Source: Oribacterium parvum ACB1
Lineage (GTDB): Bacteria; Bacillota; Clostridia; Lachnospirales; Lachnospiraceae
Assembly: GCF_000238055.2 (NCBI RefSeq)
Contig: NZ_KE148312.1
Coordinates: 2,386,038 to 2,450,037 of the forward strand
Direction of reading: 5' to 3'
DNA: 64,000 nucleotides
Part shown: piece by piece, positions 25,799-35,365 of the stretch
Position numbering within the stretch: the stretch's first letter is position 1
Layout of the letters: each line of letters opens with the position of its first letter
Position numbers and translations under genes: made by a program
Notes under the pieces: model-generated
The model's database searches: none
Told to the model about the DNA's origin: nothing
What the model saw: only the letters and a program-made list of their open reading frames with translations

Positions 25799-28489
25799 CT
25801 ATCTCTGTACTTCTTCCATGATGTAAACTTCAATCTGGTCGCCCTCTTGAATGTCAGTATAGCTTTCTAATACAATACCGCACTCCTGTTTGGTTCCCAC
25901 TTCCTTCACATCATCTTTAAAGTGTCGTACGGAAGCAATATTTCCGTCAAAGAGCTGCTCTCCGTCTCTTGTAAGGCGCGCCTTTGCTCCTCTTTGTACC
26001 TTACCGTCCGTAACAAAGGATCCTGCAATCACACCCACACCGGAGGACTTAAAGATCATACGTACTTCGGCATGACCGATAACTTTCTCTTCAAATACGG
26101 GCGCAAGCATACCCTTCATAGCAAGTTCAATATCTTCAATTGCCTTATAGATGATGTTGTAGAGACGCACGTCTACATTTTCTCTCTCGGCAATATCTTT
26201 TGCTGTAGCATCCGGCTTCACATCAAATCCGATTACGATTGCATTGGAAGCGATAGCCAAGTTGATATCGGACTCATTGATTGCACCTACACCGGAATGG
26301 ATAACCTTAACCTGTACTTCCTCATTCTGTATCTTCTGTAAGGAATCACGAACCGCTTCCACGGATCCTTGCACATCTGCCTTAAGCACAATGGGGAGAT
26401 CCTTCAGCTCGCCTGCCTTAATCTGGTCAAAGAGTGCATCGAGACTGACTTTCTTTCTGGACTCTTCCACCATTCTCTGCTTTCCTTCGGAAACGAAGGT
26501 ATCCGCATAAGCTTTCGCCTCTTTTTCGTTGTCCTTCACCTGGAAAATCTCTCCGGCGTTCGGTACGGAGTTCAGTCCCAAAATCTCAACAGGCATGGAC
26601 GGAGTAGCCTTCTTGATTCGTCTTCCCTTGTCGTCAATCATGGCACGAACCTTACCGAAGGCGGATCCTACCGCCACAACATCGCCAATATGGAGTGTTC
26701 CCTTCTGTACAAGGAGACGCGCAACGGATCCTCTTCCCTTATCCAGCTCCGCCTCAATCACTACACCGTAAGCTTTACGATTCGGGTTTGCTTTTAACTC
26801 AAGCACATCCGCCTGAAGAGCAATATTTTCTAAAAGGTTCTCCAATCCTTCTCCTGTTTTTGCAGAAACAGGGCAGCATATGGTGCTTCCGCCGTAATCT
26901 TCCGCTACCAGATCGTATGCCATAAGTTCCTGCTTAACCTTATCAATATTCGCAGTAGGCTTATCTATCTTATTAATTGCCACAATAATCTCGGTATTCG
27001 CAGCCTTCGCATGATTAATCGCCTCAATGGTCTGCGGCTTAATTCCGTCATCTGCAGCAACAACGAGTACTGCAATATCGGTAGACTGCGCACCACGCAT
27101 ACGCATGGCGGTAAAGGCCTCATGTCCCGGAGTATCTAAGAAGGTAATCACTCTGGAATCCCCGTTTACCTTTACAGATACCTGATACGCACCGATAGAC
27201 TGGGTGATTCCGCCGTGCTCTCTACTGGTTACATTGGTGTTTCGAATCGCATCAAGAATAGAAGTTTTACCATGGTCAACATGTCCCATAACGGCAACAA
27301 CAGGCGGACGAGCCTCTAAATCTTTTTCCTCATCCACTTCCGAATCCTGCACCAGTTCCGCAATCACATCAACCTTTTCTTCCATCTCGCAAAGAATATC
27401 GTATTCTACCGCAATGTTCTCCGCTTCTTCATAAGAAAGCTCGGTATTTAAGGTCACAATCTGTCCCTTTAAGAAGAGCTTCTTAATGATGTCTGCAGAT
27501 TTCTGCTTCATCTTATCAGCCAGTTCCTTAATGGTAATTACCTCAGGCAGGGTAATGGACTTAATTGTCTCCTCCACCGCCTTCACTACTTCCGGCTTAA
27601 TAAAAGCACCCTTTCCGGTCTTCTTTGCCTTTACCTGGTCATCTCTCTCGTAAGACTGGGTTGCCCCGTACTTATTCTGCTTTCTCTGCGCTCTGTTCTT
27701 CTGGGAAATCGTTGCCTTCTCGTTTTCAAAGCTCTTATTGCCGTAAGTCTTCTTTACAGGCTTTACAGCATCGTGCTTCACGCGGCTCTGCTTCTCCACA
27801 ATTTCCGGTGCAAAGGATTCCACAGCCGGTTTTCTTCCTGCAGGCGCTTTTCCTCTTCCGTCAAAGGGCTTTCTCTCACCATCTTTGGAGAATCCGCCTC
27901 TCCTATCGCCGTCTTTTCCGAAATCCTTATTAAATCCCGATTTTCTATCTCCCTTAAGAACCGCAGGAGCTCTGCCCTCTGTCTTCTCTCTTGAAGCACT
28001 TCTCTCTTTTCCTTCTTTGGAAACGGCATGTGCAACAATACCGGAAAGCTTATTTGCCTTCAGCTTAGCCGGCTTTTCAGTCTCTTCCGCTTTTTCCTTC
28101 TGCTCTTCCATTACTCTCTTTGCAGCTTCTTCCGCTTCACGCTTTGCCGCTTCTTCTCTTTCCTTGGCTTCCTTTAGAAGTCTCTCTTCTTCCAGCTTCT
28201 TCTCTTCCTCAGCCTGTTTTTTCTGAATGGCGTTCAAAGCCTTAAGCGGTGTAACTCTTGCTGTTCCGGGAGGAAGCGGCCTTCCGTTCGGAGACTTCTT
28301 ATCCTCCTCCTTCTTCAACTCTTTGGCTTCCTTTACCTTTTTTGCCTTATCGGAAAACTTACCGCTAAGAGGGTGATTCTTATGGTTTACAGAATTTTGG
28401 GAATGGAAAACCACCGCCAACTTTTTCTTCTTAACGGTTCCTTCTTCCTTCTTTTCTGTACTGCCTTTTGCCTTATTCTCATCTAACAT
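25799..28489 (-). CDS. infB: Translation initiation factor IF-2
   Basis: An 896-residue GTPase that brings initiator tRNA to the 30S subunit. Roughly the first 300 residues are a low-complexity Lys/Glu/Arg-rich region with predicted coiled coil. An IF2_N segment precedes the G domain with [11 protein letters not shown] (G1), [12 protein letters not shown] (G3), NKIDKP (G4) and SAKTG (G5). Beta-barrel and C-terminal domains follow to the normal end. In-frame ATGs occur at 28504, 28495 and 28489. Only the last has GGAGG at a proper distance (8 bases), so it is preferred. The start overlaps the ylxQ 3' end by 11 bases, indicating translational coupling. Confidence 0.96.
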   Translation of the reverse strand: MLDENKAKGSTEKKEEGTVKKKKLAVVFHSQNSVNHKNHPLSGKFSDKAKKVKEAKELKKEEDKKSPNGRPLPPGTARVTPLKALNAIQKKQAEEEKKLEEERLLKEAKEREEAAKREAEEAAKRVMEEQKEKAEETEKPAKLKANKLSGIVAHAVSKEGKERSASREKTEGRAPAVLKGDRKSGFNKDFGKDGDRRGGFSKDGERKPFDGRGKAPAGRKPAVESFAPEIVEKQSRVKHDAVKPVKKTYGNKSFENEKATISQKNRAQRKQNKYGATQSYERDDQVKAKKTGKGAFIKPEVVKAVEETIKSITLPEVITIKELADKMKQKSADIIKKLFLKGQIVTLNTELSYEEAENIAVEYDILCEMEEKVDVIAELVQDSEVDEEKDLEARPPVVAVMGHVDHGKTSILDAIRNTNVTSREHGGITQSIGAYQVSVKVNGDSRVITFLDTPGHEAFTAMRMRGAQSTDIAVLVVAADDGIKPQTIEAINHAKAANTEIIVAINKIDKPTANIDKVKQELMAYDLVAEDYGGSTICCPVSAKTGEGLENLLENIALQADVLELKANPNRKAYGVVIEAELDKGRGSVARLLVQKGTLHIGDVVAVGSAFGKVRAMIDDKGRRIKKATPSMPVEILGLNSVPNAGEIFQVKDNEKEAKAYADTFVSEGKQRMVEESRKKVSLDALFDQIKAGELKDLPIVLKADVQGSVEAVRDSLQKIQNEEVQVKVIHSGVGAINESDINLAIASNAIVIGFDVKPDATAKDIAERENVDVRLYNIIYKAIEDIELAMKGMLAPVFEEKVIGHAEVRMIFKSSGVGVIAGSFVTDGKVQRGAKARLTRDGEQLFDGNIASVRHFKDDVKEVGTKQECGIVLESYTDIQEGDQIEVYIMEEVQR

Positions 28490-28799
28490 CCGCATTCCCT
28501 CCATTCATAATACCGATTATTCTCTTCCCGAAGCCTTCATCCTCTATAGATAGAGAAGAACGCATTTCCTTACCGATGATCTTCCCCAGCTCATCCTTAG
28601 TCCCAAATGTATAAAAAGGGACTTTATAATGCAAACAACTGTTACTGAACTTTTTTATCGTATTGTCCGAAGCATCTTCAGCAACAAGGACCAGTCTTGC
28701 CTTCCCGCCCTTTATGGACTTCTCTGTGGAAAACTCTCCGGCCTTTATTTTTCCGGCTTTCATCGCCAGTCCGATATATCCATAAATTCTATTCTGCAA
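28479..28799 (-). CDS. ylxQ: L7Ae-family K-turn RNA-binding protein YlxQ
   Basis: A 106-residue L7Ae/L30e/S12e/Gadd45 family protein. The N-terminus (IYGYIGLAMKAGKIKAGEF) and the middle (KARLVLVAEDASDNTIKKF) match the family, whose members bind kink-turn RNA. The start is a TTG that overlaps the ylxR stop by 11 bases. It matches the family N-terminus, but the nearest GGGAGG is about 12 bases upstream, so initiation is likely coupled to ylxR. Its precise role in the nusA-infB operon is not established. Confidence 0.88.
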   Translation of the reverse strand: MQNRIYGYIGLAMKAGKIKAGEFSTEKSIKGGKARLVLVAEDASDNTIKKFSNSCLHYKVPFYTFGTKDELGKIIGKEMRSSLSIEDEGFGKRIIGIMNGGNADVR

Positions 28800-29055
28800 T
28801 TTCTCTGATTTCCTCCCTTAGCTTCGCTAAGCTTTCTTCGGAAATATTTTCCTTGAAGGCTCTGAAAAAGGCCTTTCTTTTTTCCGCTTTTTCCAAGCAA
28901 GAAAGCTTTGGGCAAATGTAAGCCCCTCTCCCGTTCTTTCTTCCGCTCAAATCCAGAGAATAACTTCCATCTTCCTCTCTCACTATGCGAAGAAGCTCTT
29001 TCTTCGTTTTTTTCTCATTGCAGGCAATACAGGAACGTAAAGGTTCTACTTTCAT
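28789..29055 (-). CDS. ylxR: YlxR (RnpM) RNA-binding protein
   Basis: An 88-residue DUF448 protein. The signature RSCIACNEKKTKKELLRIVR and GRKNGRGAYICP are present, including the paired cysteines. In Bacillus subtilis the homologue binds the RNase P RNA and modulates its activity. It sits between nusA and ylxQ, with 26 bases after nusA, as in most Firmicutes. Confidence 0.93.
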   Translation of the reverse strand: MKVEPLRSCIACNEKKTKKELLRIVREEDGSYSLDLSGRKNGRGAYICPKLSCLEKAEKRKAFFRAFKENISEESLAKLREEIREIAE

Positions 29056-29081
29056 TTTTCCTCCGGCTTCATACTCGAATC

Positions 29082-30248
29082 TTACTCTTCTTCCTCATAA
29101 GACTCGCCGTCTTCATACTCTTCTTCATTGTAAGCATCTTCATCATAGCCTTCATCATAGTTCTCTCCGTCGCCATGATAATCAATCCCCATCTCATCAA
29201 AGATACCCTGCTCCTGAGCCTGGGACTCCGACTTGATGTCAATCTTATAGTTGGTTAACTTTGCGGCAAGGCGGGCATTCTGTCCTTCTTTACCGATAGC
29301 CAGAGACAATTGATTGTCCGGCACAATAACCAGCGCATCCTTATTGTCCTGATCCGCAATAACGGCGATTACTTTTGCGGGAGATAATGCATTCTCAATA
29401 AGATAAGCCGGGTTTTCGTCGTAATTGATGATGTCAATCTTCTCGCCTCTTAATTCCTCTACGATGGTATTGACACGGTTTCCGTTTAAACCGACACAAG
29501 CTCCAACCGCATCCACATCTTCATCGTGAGAAAGAACTGCCATCTTGGTACGGGAGCCAGCCTCTCTGGCAATAGCCTTGATTTCCACAATCCCTTCCTT
29601 AAGCTCAGAAACCTCATCAAAGAAAAGCTTCCTAACCAGCTCGGGATGGGTTCTGGAAAGCATAACCTTCGGTCCCTTGGGATTGTCCTTTACTTCTACA
29701 ACGTAGACCTTGATTCTCTGATTCGGAAGAATCTTTTCTCCCTTAATCTGTTCTCCGTCAGCAAGATAACCGTCCACCTTGCCGAGATTCACAATTAACG
29801 CTCTTCCTGTATCCTTTTCCACCACACCGGATACAACCTGCTTTGCCATGGAGTAATATTCTTCAAAGAGAATCTTTCTTTCCTCTTCTCGAATCTTCTG
29901 TACGATAACACCCTTTGCATTTTGCGCAGCAATACGGCTAAAAGACTTGGAGTCAATCGGCACTTGAACGGTTTCTCCAAGAGAATAGCCGGCATCCACC
30001 GCCTTGGCATCTTCCAGGCTGATTTCCGTGCTTGGATTTCCCACGACCTCTACAACGGTCTTTTCCGCATAAAGCGAAAAGGCTGCCGTTTCCGGATTCA
30101 TACTTACGCGAACATTGTCTGCAGATCCGAAGTGGTTTTTGCATGCTGTCTGTAAGGACAGCTCAATTGCCTCGATAATCGCCTGCTTGGAAATCCCCTT
30201 CTCCTTTTCCAACATATCCAGTGCCAATCGTAATTCATCATTATTCAT
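29082..30248 (-). CDS. nusA: Transcription termination/antitermination factor NusA
   Basis: A 388-residue factor that binds RNA polymerase and nascent RNA. The order is an N-terminal polymerase-binding domain, an S1 domain (about 135-200), and two KH domains (about 230-345; VGACVGLNGNRV, then LAIGKEGQNARLAAKL). The last 40 residues are highly acidic (Glu/Asp/Tyr rich), an extension beyond the usual Firmicute end. It begins 48 bases after rimP on the same strand. Confidence 0.96.
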   Translation of the reverse strand: MNNDELRLALDMLEKEKGISKQAIIEAIELSLQTACKNHFGSADNVRVSMNPETAAFSLYAEKTVVEVVGNPSTEISLEDAKAVDAGYSLGETVQVPIDSKSFSRIAAQNAKGVIVQKIREEERKILFEEYYSMAKQVVSGVVEKDTGRALIVNLGKVDGYLADGEQIKGEKILPNQRIKVYVVEVKDNPKGPKVMLSRTHPELVRKLFFDEVSELKEGIVEIKAIAREAGSRTKMAVLSHDEDVDAVGACVGLNGNRVNTIVEELRGEKIDIINYDENPAYLIENALSPAKVIAVIADQDNKDALVIVPDNQLSLAIGKEGQNARLAAKLTNYKIDIKSESQAQEQGIFDEMGIDYHGDGENYDEGYDEDAYNEEEYEDGESYEEEE

Positions 30249-30296
30249 TGCTTTACTCCTCTTCTTCCATTTGTAGAAAGACCTTCATCTATATCG

Positions 30297-30617
30297 TTAT
30301 TCTTCCGTATCCTCTGTTGCTTCTTCTATTTCACTATCCCAATCCTCCGATTCTCCGGAAGGATTGTCTTTAAAGCCCAAAGAGCAGACTTCTAAAATAT
30401 ATTCTTCCTCAATAAAATCTTCCTTATCCAACCACTTGGACAGTCTTCTGGAAACCATAGCACAGTCATTGACTGTCATATCCTCTTCATCACTTCTATA
30501 GATAAATGCTCGAAGATAGTGGGTTCCCGCTTCCTCTGTGAAAGTTACGCTATCTAAAACATAACCCATATCCGGAAGGATTTCTTCTAAATAACTCGTT
30601 GTTCTCTCGATTTCCAT
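30297..30617 (-). CDS. rimP: RimP ribosome maturation factor, C-terminal domain missing
   Basis: Only 106 residues, against about 150 for the family. The N-terminal domain is recognisable: VNDCAMVSRRLSKWLDKEDF followed by EEEYILEV. At the point where most RimP proteins read SSPGLDRPL, this one reads CSLGFKDNPSG and then a 20-residue acidic tail, so the SH3-like C-terminal domain that contacts S12 is absent. Only 48 bases separate the stop from nusA, so the missing domain is not simply frameshifted nearby. GGAG 6 bases upstream favours the ATG at 30617 over the one at 30629. It heads the nusA-infB operon as usual. Partial function is possible; decay is the alternative. Confidence 0.8.
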   Translation of the reverse strand: MEIERTTSYLEEILPDMGYVLDSVTFTEEAGTHYLRAFIYRSDEEDMTVNDCAMVSRRLSKWLDKEDFIEEEYILEVCSLGFKDNPSGESEDWDSEIEEATEDTEE

Positions 30618-30674
30618 GCCATTCTCCATTCAAAAAGACTTTCGCTTTATCGATTTTGCTCTTTATCATTAAAA

Positions 30675-30696
30675 GGAGCAAGCCAATGCTTGCCCC
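30675..30696 (-). terminator. Hairpin with short T-tract ahead of rimP
   Basis: GGGGCAAGC and GCTTGCTCC pair on the minus strand (30696-30675) with a 4-base loop, followed by TTTTAATG. It lies 58 bases before rimP and after the tRNA-Arg terminator. It could be a second terminator or an attenuator of the rimP-nusA operon. Confidence 0.45.
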
Positions 30697-30773
30697 TTCT
30701 CCAGAATCAATAAAATACCGTTACACTCTAGCATATTCACAAAATAAATGCAAGGTTTTTTCGTAATAAATGC

Positions 30774-30802
30774 AAAAGACTCTTCTTTCGAAGAGTCTTT
30801 TT
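30774..30802 (-). terminator. Terminator of tRNA-Arg
   Basis: AAAAGACTCTTC and GAAGAGTCTTTT form a nearly perfect stem 5 bases past the tRNA 3' end, flanked by T-tracts on both strands. Confidence 0.85.
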
Positions 30803-30806
30803 TCTA

Positions 30807-30880
30807 TGCGTGCGACAGGATTCGAACCCACGACCTTCTGGTCCGTAGCCAGACGCTCTATCCAGCTGAGCTACGCACGC
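30807..30880 (-). tRNA. tRNA-Arg (anticodon ACG)
   Basis: A 74-nt cloverleaf on the minus strand. The acceptor arms GCGTGCG and CGCACGC pair perfectly with discriminator A. The anticodon loop is CTACGGA between TCTGG and CCAGA, giving ACG (read as inosine-CG, for CGU/CGC/CGA). The T loop is GGTTCGAATCC. CCA is not encoded. A near-consensus promoter and a terminator flank it, so it is a single-gene transcript. Confidence 0.96.
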
Positions 30881-30898
30881 TCAAGAAATGCAAGAGTT

Positions 30899-30927
30899 AT
30901 CTTATCAAATCGTGAAATCCATGTCAA
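30899..30927 (-). promoter_or_regulatory. Promoter of tRNA-Arg
   Basis: A perfect TTGACA (30927-30922), a 17-base spacer and TAAGAT (30904-30899) are read on the minus strand. The -10 box ends 18 bases before the tRNA 5' end. Confidence 0.75.
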
Positions 30928-30996
30928 GCACTAAGTTTATTTTTTTCTGCTTGATTTCTTTGTTTTTCCCTTTTGAATTGGAATCCGTTTTGAATC

Positions 30997-32268
30997 TTAT
31001 TCCTCATCTTCTCCCTGCTGGCTCCTGTCCAAAATTCCCGGGATTTCAGCAAGCGAAACAATACGATAGCGAAACTCTGCTCTGGAACCGGCAAGCTCTT
31101 TTACTCTTCTGGAAAGTCGCTGGTAAATGATTGCACAGTCCTCTCTCTTCGTTCCAATCAACAGAATCAGATACTGTGAAGAAGAGTACTTCGTATAAAC
31201 GTCACCCTTTCTTAAGCCCTCGGAAAGAGACTGCTGCAGAATCTCCGCCCTTGCGTTCAACTTCTCCTGATTCTGAATGGGCTTTCCTTCATAGTCAACA
31301 AGGGTACAGAGCATCATAAAGATGGAAGAACCTCTTCGTTCCAAGTTTCTTCTAAGTACATGATATACGTCAATAAAGCTGGTAAATGGACAGAGATAGG
31401 CTCCAATCTTCCTTGTTCCCATCTCGCTCTTCAGCTTTTCGTCCTTTCGAATGATGTTGGCCTGAATCTGACGAATGTCATCCGTAACCACTCTTACATT
31501 GTCTGACAGCCTTTCATAGCAGGAACGAAGAGCATCGGGAATGGGAACTTCCAACTCATCCTGATAATAATGCGCACACTTCGTATAAAGCTCATACGCC
31601 GTCTTATACTCTTTTCTCAAAATCAGAGCATCAATCATCTCGATCTGCCAGCCGTTGTCAGGGTAGATCTTGTTTGCCTTATCATATAAATCAAAAAGTG
31701 CCTCGAAGTCTTCCGCTTCCTTATAGTGCTTTCCCAAGAAATCCACTACATCATCGTAAAGTCTCTTTAAACGAACGCTCTCTAAAATAACCCAGTAATC
31801 TGTTGCAAACTCGGGAAGCAACTCTCCACCATAAATTCCGAAGGCCTTCTGATAATAGTAGAGTTTTTTATCGTCCTTCTTCTCGCTTTTTGCCTTAAGG
31901 CAAACATCTTCAAATTCCTGAACATCTAAGATATATTCATAATCCGGATTGTTCTCGGGTGCATACACCCCTCTTTTTCCGTCAATAATCTTTCTTCCCG
32001 GCATCCCGGCTTTTTTTAACTGGGTTCTTGCCTGATGAAGTAAATTGTTCAGACTGTTATTCTCATCTAAAAGAGACTTATGTCCGAAAATACCGTCAAT
32101 CAAATCTCTTTTAGAGACTCCGCCCATTCCTCTTAATAATACAATTTCGGTCAGCTTTAAAAAATTAGCCTTGCTATTCGACCCCAAATCTAATTTTTCG
32201 TCTCCGACAGTTATGGAGAACCCGCCCAGCATCTGCACATAAATTTTAGTTTTCTTTTTCGTTTCCAT
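30997..32268 (-). CDS. BTAD-type transcriptional regulator with degenerate GGDEF-like tail
   Basis: A 423-residue cytosolic protein. Residues 1-110 form a winged-helix domain of the OmpR/SARP kind (YVQMLGGFSITVGDEKLDLG, then NSLNNLLHQARTQLKKAG). A bacterial transcriptional activator (BTAD) helical repeat domain follows (about 115-265). The last 140 residues look like a GGDEF fold, but the motif position reads YSSSQY, so no cyclase activity is expected. GAAGGA before the ATG supports the start. Proteins of this architecture are frequent in Lachnospiraceae; the regulon is unknown. Neighbours (tRNA-Arg downstream, ispD upstream) give no clue to its signal. Confidence 0.8.
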   Translation of the reverse strand: METKKKTKIYVQMLGGFSITVGDEKLDLGSNSKANFLKLTEIVLLRGMGGVSKRDLIDGIFGHKSLLDENNSLNNLLHQARTQLKKAGMPGRKIIDGKRGVYAPENNPDYEYILDVQEFEDVCLKAKSEKKDDKKLYYYQKAFGIYGGELLPEFATDYWVILESVRLKRLYDDVVDFLGKHYKEAEDFEALFDLYDKANKIYPDNGWQIEMIDALILRKEYKTAYELYTKCAHYYQDELEVPIPDALRSCYERLSDNVRVVTDDIRQIQANIIRKDEKLKSEMGTRKIGAYLCPFTSFIDVYHVLRRNLERRGSSIFMMLCTLVDYEGKPIQNQEKLNARAEILQQSLSEGLRKGDVYTKYSSSQYLILLIGTKREDCAIIYQRLSRRVKELAGSRAEFRYRIVSLAEIPGILDRSQQGEDEE

Positions 32269-32344
32269 AATGATCCTTCACCAATTTATCAAGCTTCCTA
32301 CTATTCTCCTGTTATTTTAAGATTAGTCTTAAAGAAAGTAAAGT

Positions 32345-33181
32345 TTAAAATGGAAAAAAATTTTTATGTTTTTCATTCAAAAAGCGCAAATCTTCTTTTA
32401 CTGTAATTTTAATATTTTCCTCTTCCCCTGCAATGAGACGAATCCTCTCCTTTGAAAATTCTTCCACAATCATAGCATCATCCGTAATTTTGTCTTTCCA
32501 CTCCTCTCTTCTTGGAAGAAAACTTTTAAAAGCCCGAGAAAGAACTTGAAAATCAAAAACCTGCGGCGTTTGTACAGCGTAGAGTGTTTTTCTATCCAAA
32601 CTTTTCTCAACAACTCCATCTCGCTCAACTTTGATTGTATCCTTCACCGGAATACCGGGAATAACCGCCTTAGAATATTGCAATTCCTTATACAGGTGTT
32701 CCAGTAAATCCTCCGTAAAGAAGGGACGCGCCGCATCATGGATAAAAACATAGTTTTCCGGCTTTCCCTTTTCTTCTATAAAATGAAGAGCTGCCGCCAC
32801 CGAATCAAAGCGTTCCGCACCGCCTTCCACAATAGAGATCTTCTTCTCTTTTCTCCAGCCTTCTTGCTCCACGAAGCCATCTACCGTTTCTTTATCTTCC
32901 GCTCCCACAACAAGAAGAACCTCTTCACAGCGCAGCCAAGAAATAAAACGTTCCACGGAAGCACAAAAAAGAGGTTTTCCACAGAGGGGCAAAAACTGCT
33001 TTTTTTCTTCTGTATGCATTCTTTTTCCGGTTCCCGCCATAAGAATCACGGCAGTAACCGACCTGTTTACTGCTCCATTCTTCTTTTCCTTTTCTATACT
33101 TTCATTCTTATCTTTCCGTGTCCTTTTGTTCTCTTCTTTCTCTATTCTATCCGTTTTTCTATCCTCTTTTTCTGTTTCCAT
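32345..33181 (-). CDS. ispD: 2-C-methyl-D-erythritol 4-phosphate cytidylyltransferase
   Basis: IspD couples CTP to methylerythritol phosphate in the non-mevalonate isoprenoid pathway. The glycine-rich nucleotide loop ILMAGTGKRM is followed by KKQFLPLCGKPL. YVFIHDAARPFF and the IPVKDTIKV and YAVQTPQVF blocks are intact. The protein is 278 residues because about 40 Lys/Glu/Arg-rich residues precede the catalytic domain; family members usually start directly at it. The chosen ATG follows GGAGAGAG. No better internal start was seen, although translation beginning nearer residue 40 cannot be dismissed. It follows tsaD by 33 bases. Confidence 0.92.
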   Translation of the reverse strand: METEKEDRKTDRIEKEENKRTRKDKNESIEKEKKNGAVNRSVTAVILMAGTGKRMHTEEKKQFLPLCGKPLFCASVERFISWLRCEEVLLVVGAEDKETVDGFVEQEGWRKEKKISIVEGGAERFDSVAAALHFIEEKGKPENYVFIHDAARPFFTEDLLEHLYKELQYSKAVIPGIPVKDTIKVERDGVVEKSLDRKTLYAVQTPQVFDFQVLSRAFKSFLPRREEWKDKITDDAMIVEEFSKERIRLIAGEEENIKITVKEDLRFLNEKHKNFFPF

Positions 33182-33214
33182 CTCTCTCTCCGGCTAAAGC
33201 AAACTCTTCTCGGT

Positions 33215-34252
33215 TTATGGCTTCTCTTCGTCTTTCACTTCTGATAAAGAAAGAGAGGGATAGGCGTTCACATCATGCCCTGCAAAATTTCCCTTCTTCC
33301 ACTCATGATAGGCCGCCGCCGCAATCATGGCCGCATTGTCGGTACAAAGTATCAGCTTCGGACAGAAAAACTCCATTCCTTCCTGCTTGGCCTTTTCCTC
33401 CATCTTCTCTCTCAGCTTTCCGTTTGCCGCCACCCCTCCGGCAATGGAGAGTCGATTGATATGAAGCTCTTTACAAAGAGCGATTGCCTTCTCCGAAAGA
33501 ACCTCCGTAACATTTTCCTGAAAAGAAGCGCAAAGATCCGCTACACGCACCTCTTCTCCCAGCATTTTTTTTCGATTCATTTCATTTAAGACTGCCGATT
33601 TCACACCGGAAAAGCTGAAGTCATAGGGAGCGTCCTCCATCTTCGCTGTTGGAAAATGATAGGCATGAGGATTCCCTTCTTTAGCCATTTTCTCAAGCTT
33701 CGGTCCTCCCGGATAACCAAGCCCCACCGCACGTGCCACTTTATCAAAGGCTTCTCCTGCGGCATCATCTCTGGTCCTGCCGTAAATTCGTATTTTCCCG
33801 TAATCCTCCACAAGAAGCAAGTGGCTGTGTCCTCCACTGGCTACAAGGCAGACAAAGGGCGGTTCACACTCCGGATTGGAAATAAAATTCGCGGCAATAT
33901 GTCCTTCAATATGATGCACGGGAATAAGCGGTTTCCCAAGGGCAAAGGCAAGGGCCTTCGCCTCTGAAACACCGACAAGTAAAGCGCCCACAAGACCCGG
34001 TCCCACCGTAACCGCAATGGCTGTAAGTTCCTGCATGGAAATCCCCGCCTCTTTTATGGCAAGCCGTATAACTTCATCTATTTTTTCCAGATGGTTTCGG
34101 GAAGCAATCTCCGGAACCACCCCTCCAAACTCGGCATGCAGAGCTACCTGGGAAGAAATCACATTGGAAAGCACTTCTTCCCCGTTTTTTACCACTGCAG
34201 CCGCCGTTTCATCACAGCTTGTCTCTATTCCCAGTATCAAAACATCTTCCAT
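33215..34252 (-). CDS. tsaD: tRNA t6A37 threonylcarbamoyltransferase TsaD
   Basis: A 345-residue Kae1/TsaD protein that transfers the threonylcarbamoyl group to A37 of ANN-decoding tRNAs, acting with TsaB and TsaE, both encoded 1.5-3 kb upstream on the same strand. ASKHA features are visible: [15 protein letters not shown] at the start, the metal ligands His113 and His117 in [27 protein letters not shown], and [18 protein letters not shown] before the ATG supports the start. It is separated from rnz by a 207-bp spacer containing 19-bp tandem repeats. Confidence 0.97.
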   Translation of the reverse strand: MEDVLILGIETSCDETAAAVVKNGEEVLSNVISSQVALHAEFGGVVPEIASRNHLEKIDEVIRLAIKEAGISMQELTAIAVTVGPGLVGALLVGVSEAKALAFALGKPLIPVHHIEGHIAANFISNPECEPPFVCLVASGGHSHLLLVEDYGKIRIYGRTRDDAAGEAFDKVARAVGLGYPGGPKLEKMAKEGNPHAYHFPTAKMEDAPYDFSFSGVKSAVLNEMNRKKMLGEEVRVADLCASFQENVTEVLSEKAIALCKELHINRLSIAGGVAANGKLREKMEEKAKQEGMEFFCPKLILCTDNAAMIAAAAYHEWKKGNFAGHDVNAYPSLSLSEVKDEEKP

Positions 34253-34344
34253 TTGCTTCTCCGCTTCTCTTAGCCTTCCTCATTGACTCTACTTTTCTTT
34301 ATTCCTAAACATCCCTTTTCGCTTTCATAGGTATATTTTTTATC

Positions 34345-34416
34345 CAAAAAACGATTTTATTTTCAAAAAACAATTTTATTCTCAAAGACCGTTTTTATCA
34401 TCAAAAATCGGTTTCC
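34345..34416. repeat. 19-bp tandem repeats between rnz and tsaD
   Basis: Three units of exactly 19 bases start at 34345, 34364 and 34383, each of the form CAAAAAMC-R-TTTTATT plus two bases, with a partial fourth unit from 34402. Units diverge by a few substitutions but keep the period. Confidence 0.7.
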
Positions 34417-34459
34417 TATGCTTCACATTCGGAAACTTCGCTACCGCTTCCTTACTGCT

Positions 34460-35365
34460 TTAGTCTTCAAAGACCAGTTCTTTACTCCAGCCGTCCTTCG
34501 CAAATTTTACCGGGAAAATGTCTTTGAACTTATCCTTGTACTGCTCCGGATATAACTCAGAAGGAGAATAGTGCGTTAACCACATTTCCTTCGGTTCCGC
34601 CTCTCTCCCGAGCTTTGCCGCTTCTTCCATCGTCATGTGCTTATGCTTTCGGGCGTTCGCCGCCTTATCTTCTTCCCCGTACATTCCCTCACAGATAAAG
34701 AGGTCCGCGCCCTTCGCCATATCGGAAATCCGAGATATGGGTCTCGTATCGGTACAATAAACAACGGAAATACCCTTTCTATCTTCCCCCATAACCATCT
34801 CCGGACGGTAGATTTTTCCCTCAAACTGCACGATTTCTCCATGCTGTAATCGATTCCAACACTGCAGGGGAATCTCCTGCTCCTTTGCTCTTTCCACGGA
34901 AAACTTTCCCTTACGGGGAATAGAAAGACGATAGCCATAGCAGGGAATACTGTGTTGAACCTTAAAAGCTTCAATCACAAAACTTTCCGATTCCAACTGT
35001 TCTATCTCTTCGCTAAGTTCTCTATACTCCAGTTGAAAGGGCAACTCCGGCGCAATAGTCCGAAGTCCGTCCACTACCCTCTGTAGCCCCTTCGGGCCGA
35101 TTAGACGTACAGGCTTTGTACGCTCCGCATTGCCCATACTTAACAGCATCCCGGGTAGCCCCGATATATGATCCGCATGGTAATGCGTAAAGCAGATTGT
35201 ATCAATGGGATAGGGACTCCATCCTTTTTCCCGCATGGCAATCTGTGTTCCCTCTCCGCAATCAATCAAGAGACTTGAGCCGTTACAGCGCGCCATAAGG
35301 CTCGTCAGCCATCTCTTCGGAAGCGGCATCATTCCCCCTGTTCCCAGCAAACTTAACTCCAACAT
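34460..35365 (-). CDS. rnz: Ribonuclease Z
   Basis: A 301-residue metallo-beta-lactamase-fold nuclease that trims tRNA 3' trailers. This matters here because neither tRNA gene in the window encodes CCA. The zinc motif is THYHADH (His61, His63, Asp65, His66). Further ligands lie in GDSGEGT-like LIDCGEGTQIAM, CTDTRP and LTHYSP. Length is normal. The start is directly adjacent to the rimI stop (no spacer), with GGAG just inside rimI, so the two are co-translated. Confidence 0.95.
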   Translation of the reverse strand: MLELSLLGTGGMMPLPKRWLTSLMARCNGSSLLIDCGEGTQIAMREKGWSPYPIDTICFTHYHADHISGLPGMLLSMGNAERTKPVRLIGPKGLQRVVDGLRTIAPELPFQLEYRELSEEIEQLESESFVIEAFKVQHSIPCYGYRLSIPRKGKFSVERAKEQEIPLQCWNRLQHGEIVQFEGKIYRPEMVMGEDRKGISVVYCTDTRPISRISDMAKGADLFICEGMYGEEDKAANARKHKHMTMEEAAKLGREAEPKEMWLTHYSPSELYPEQYKDKFKDIFPVKFAKDGWSKELVFED

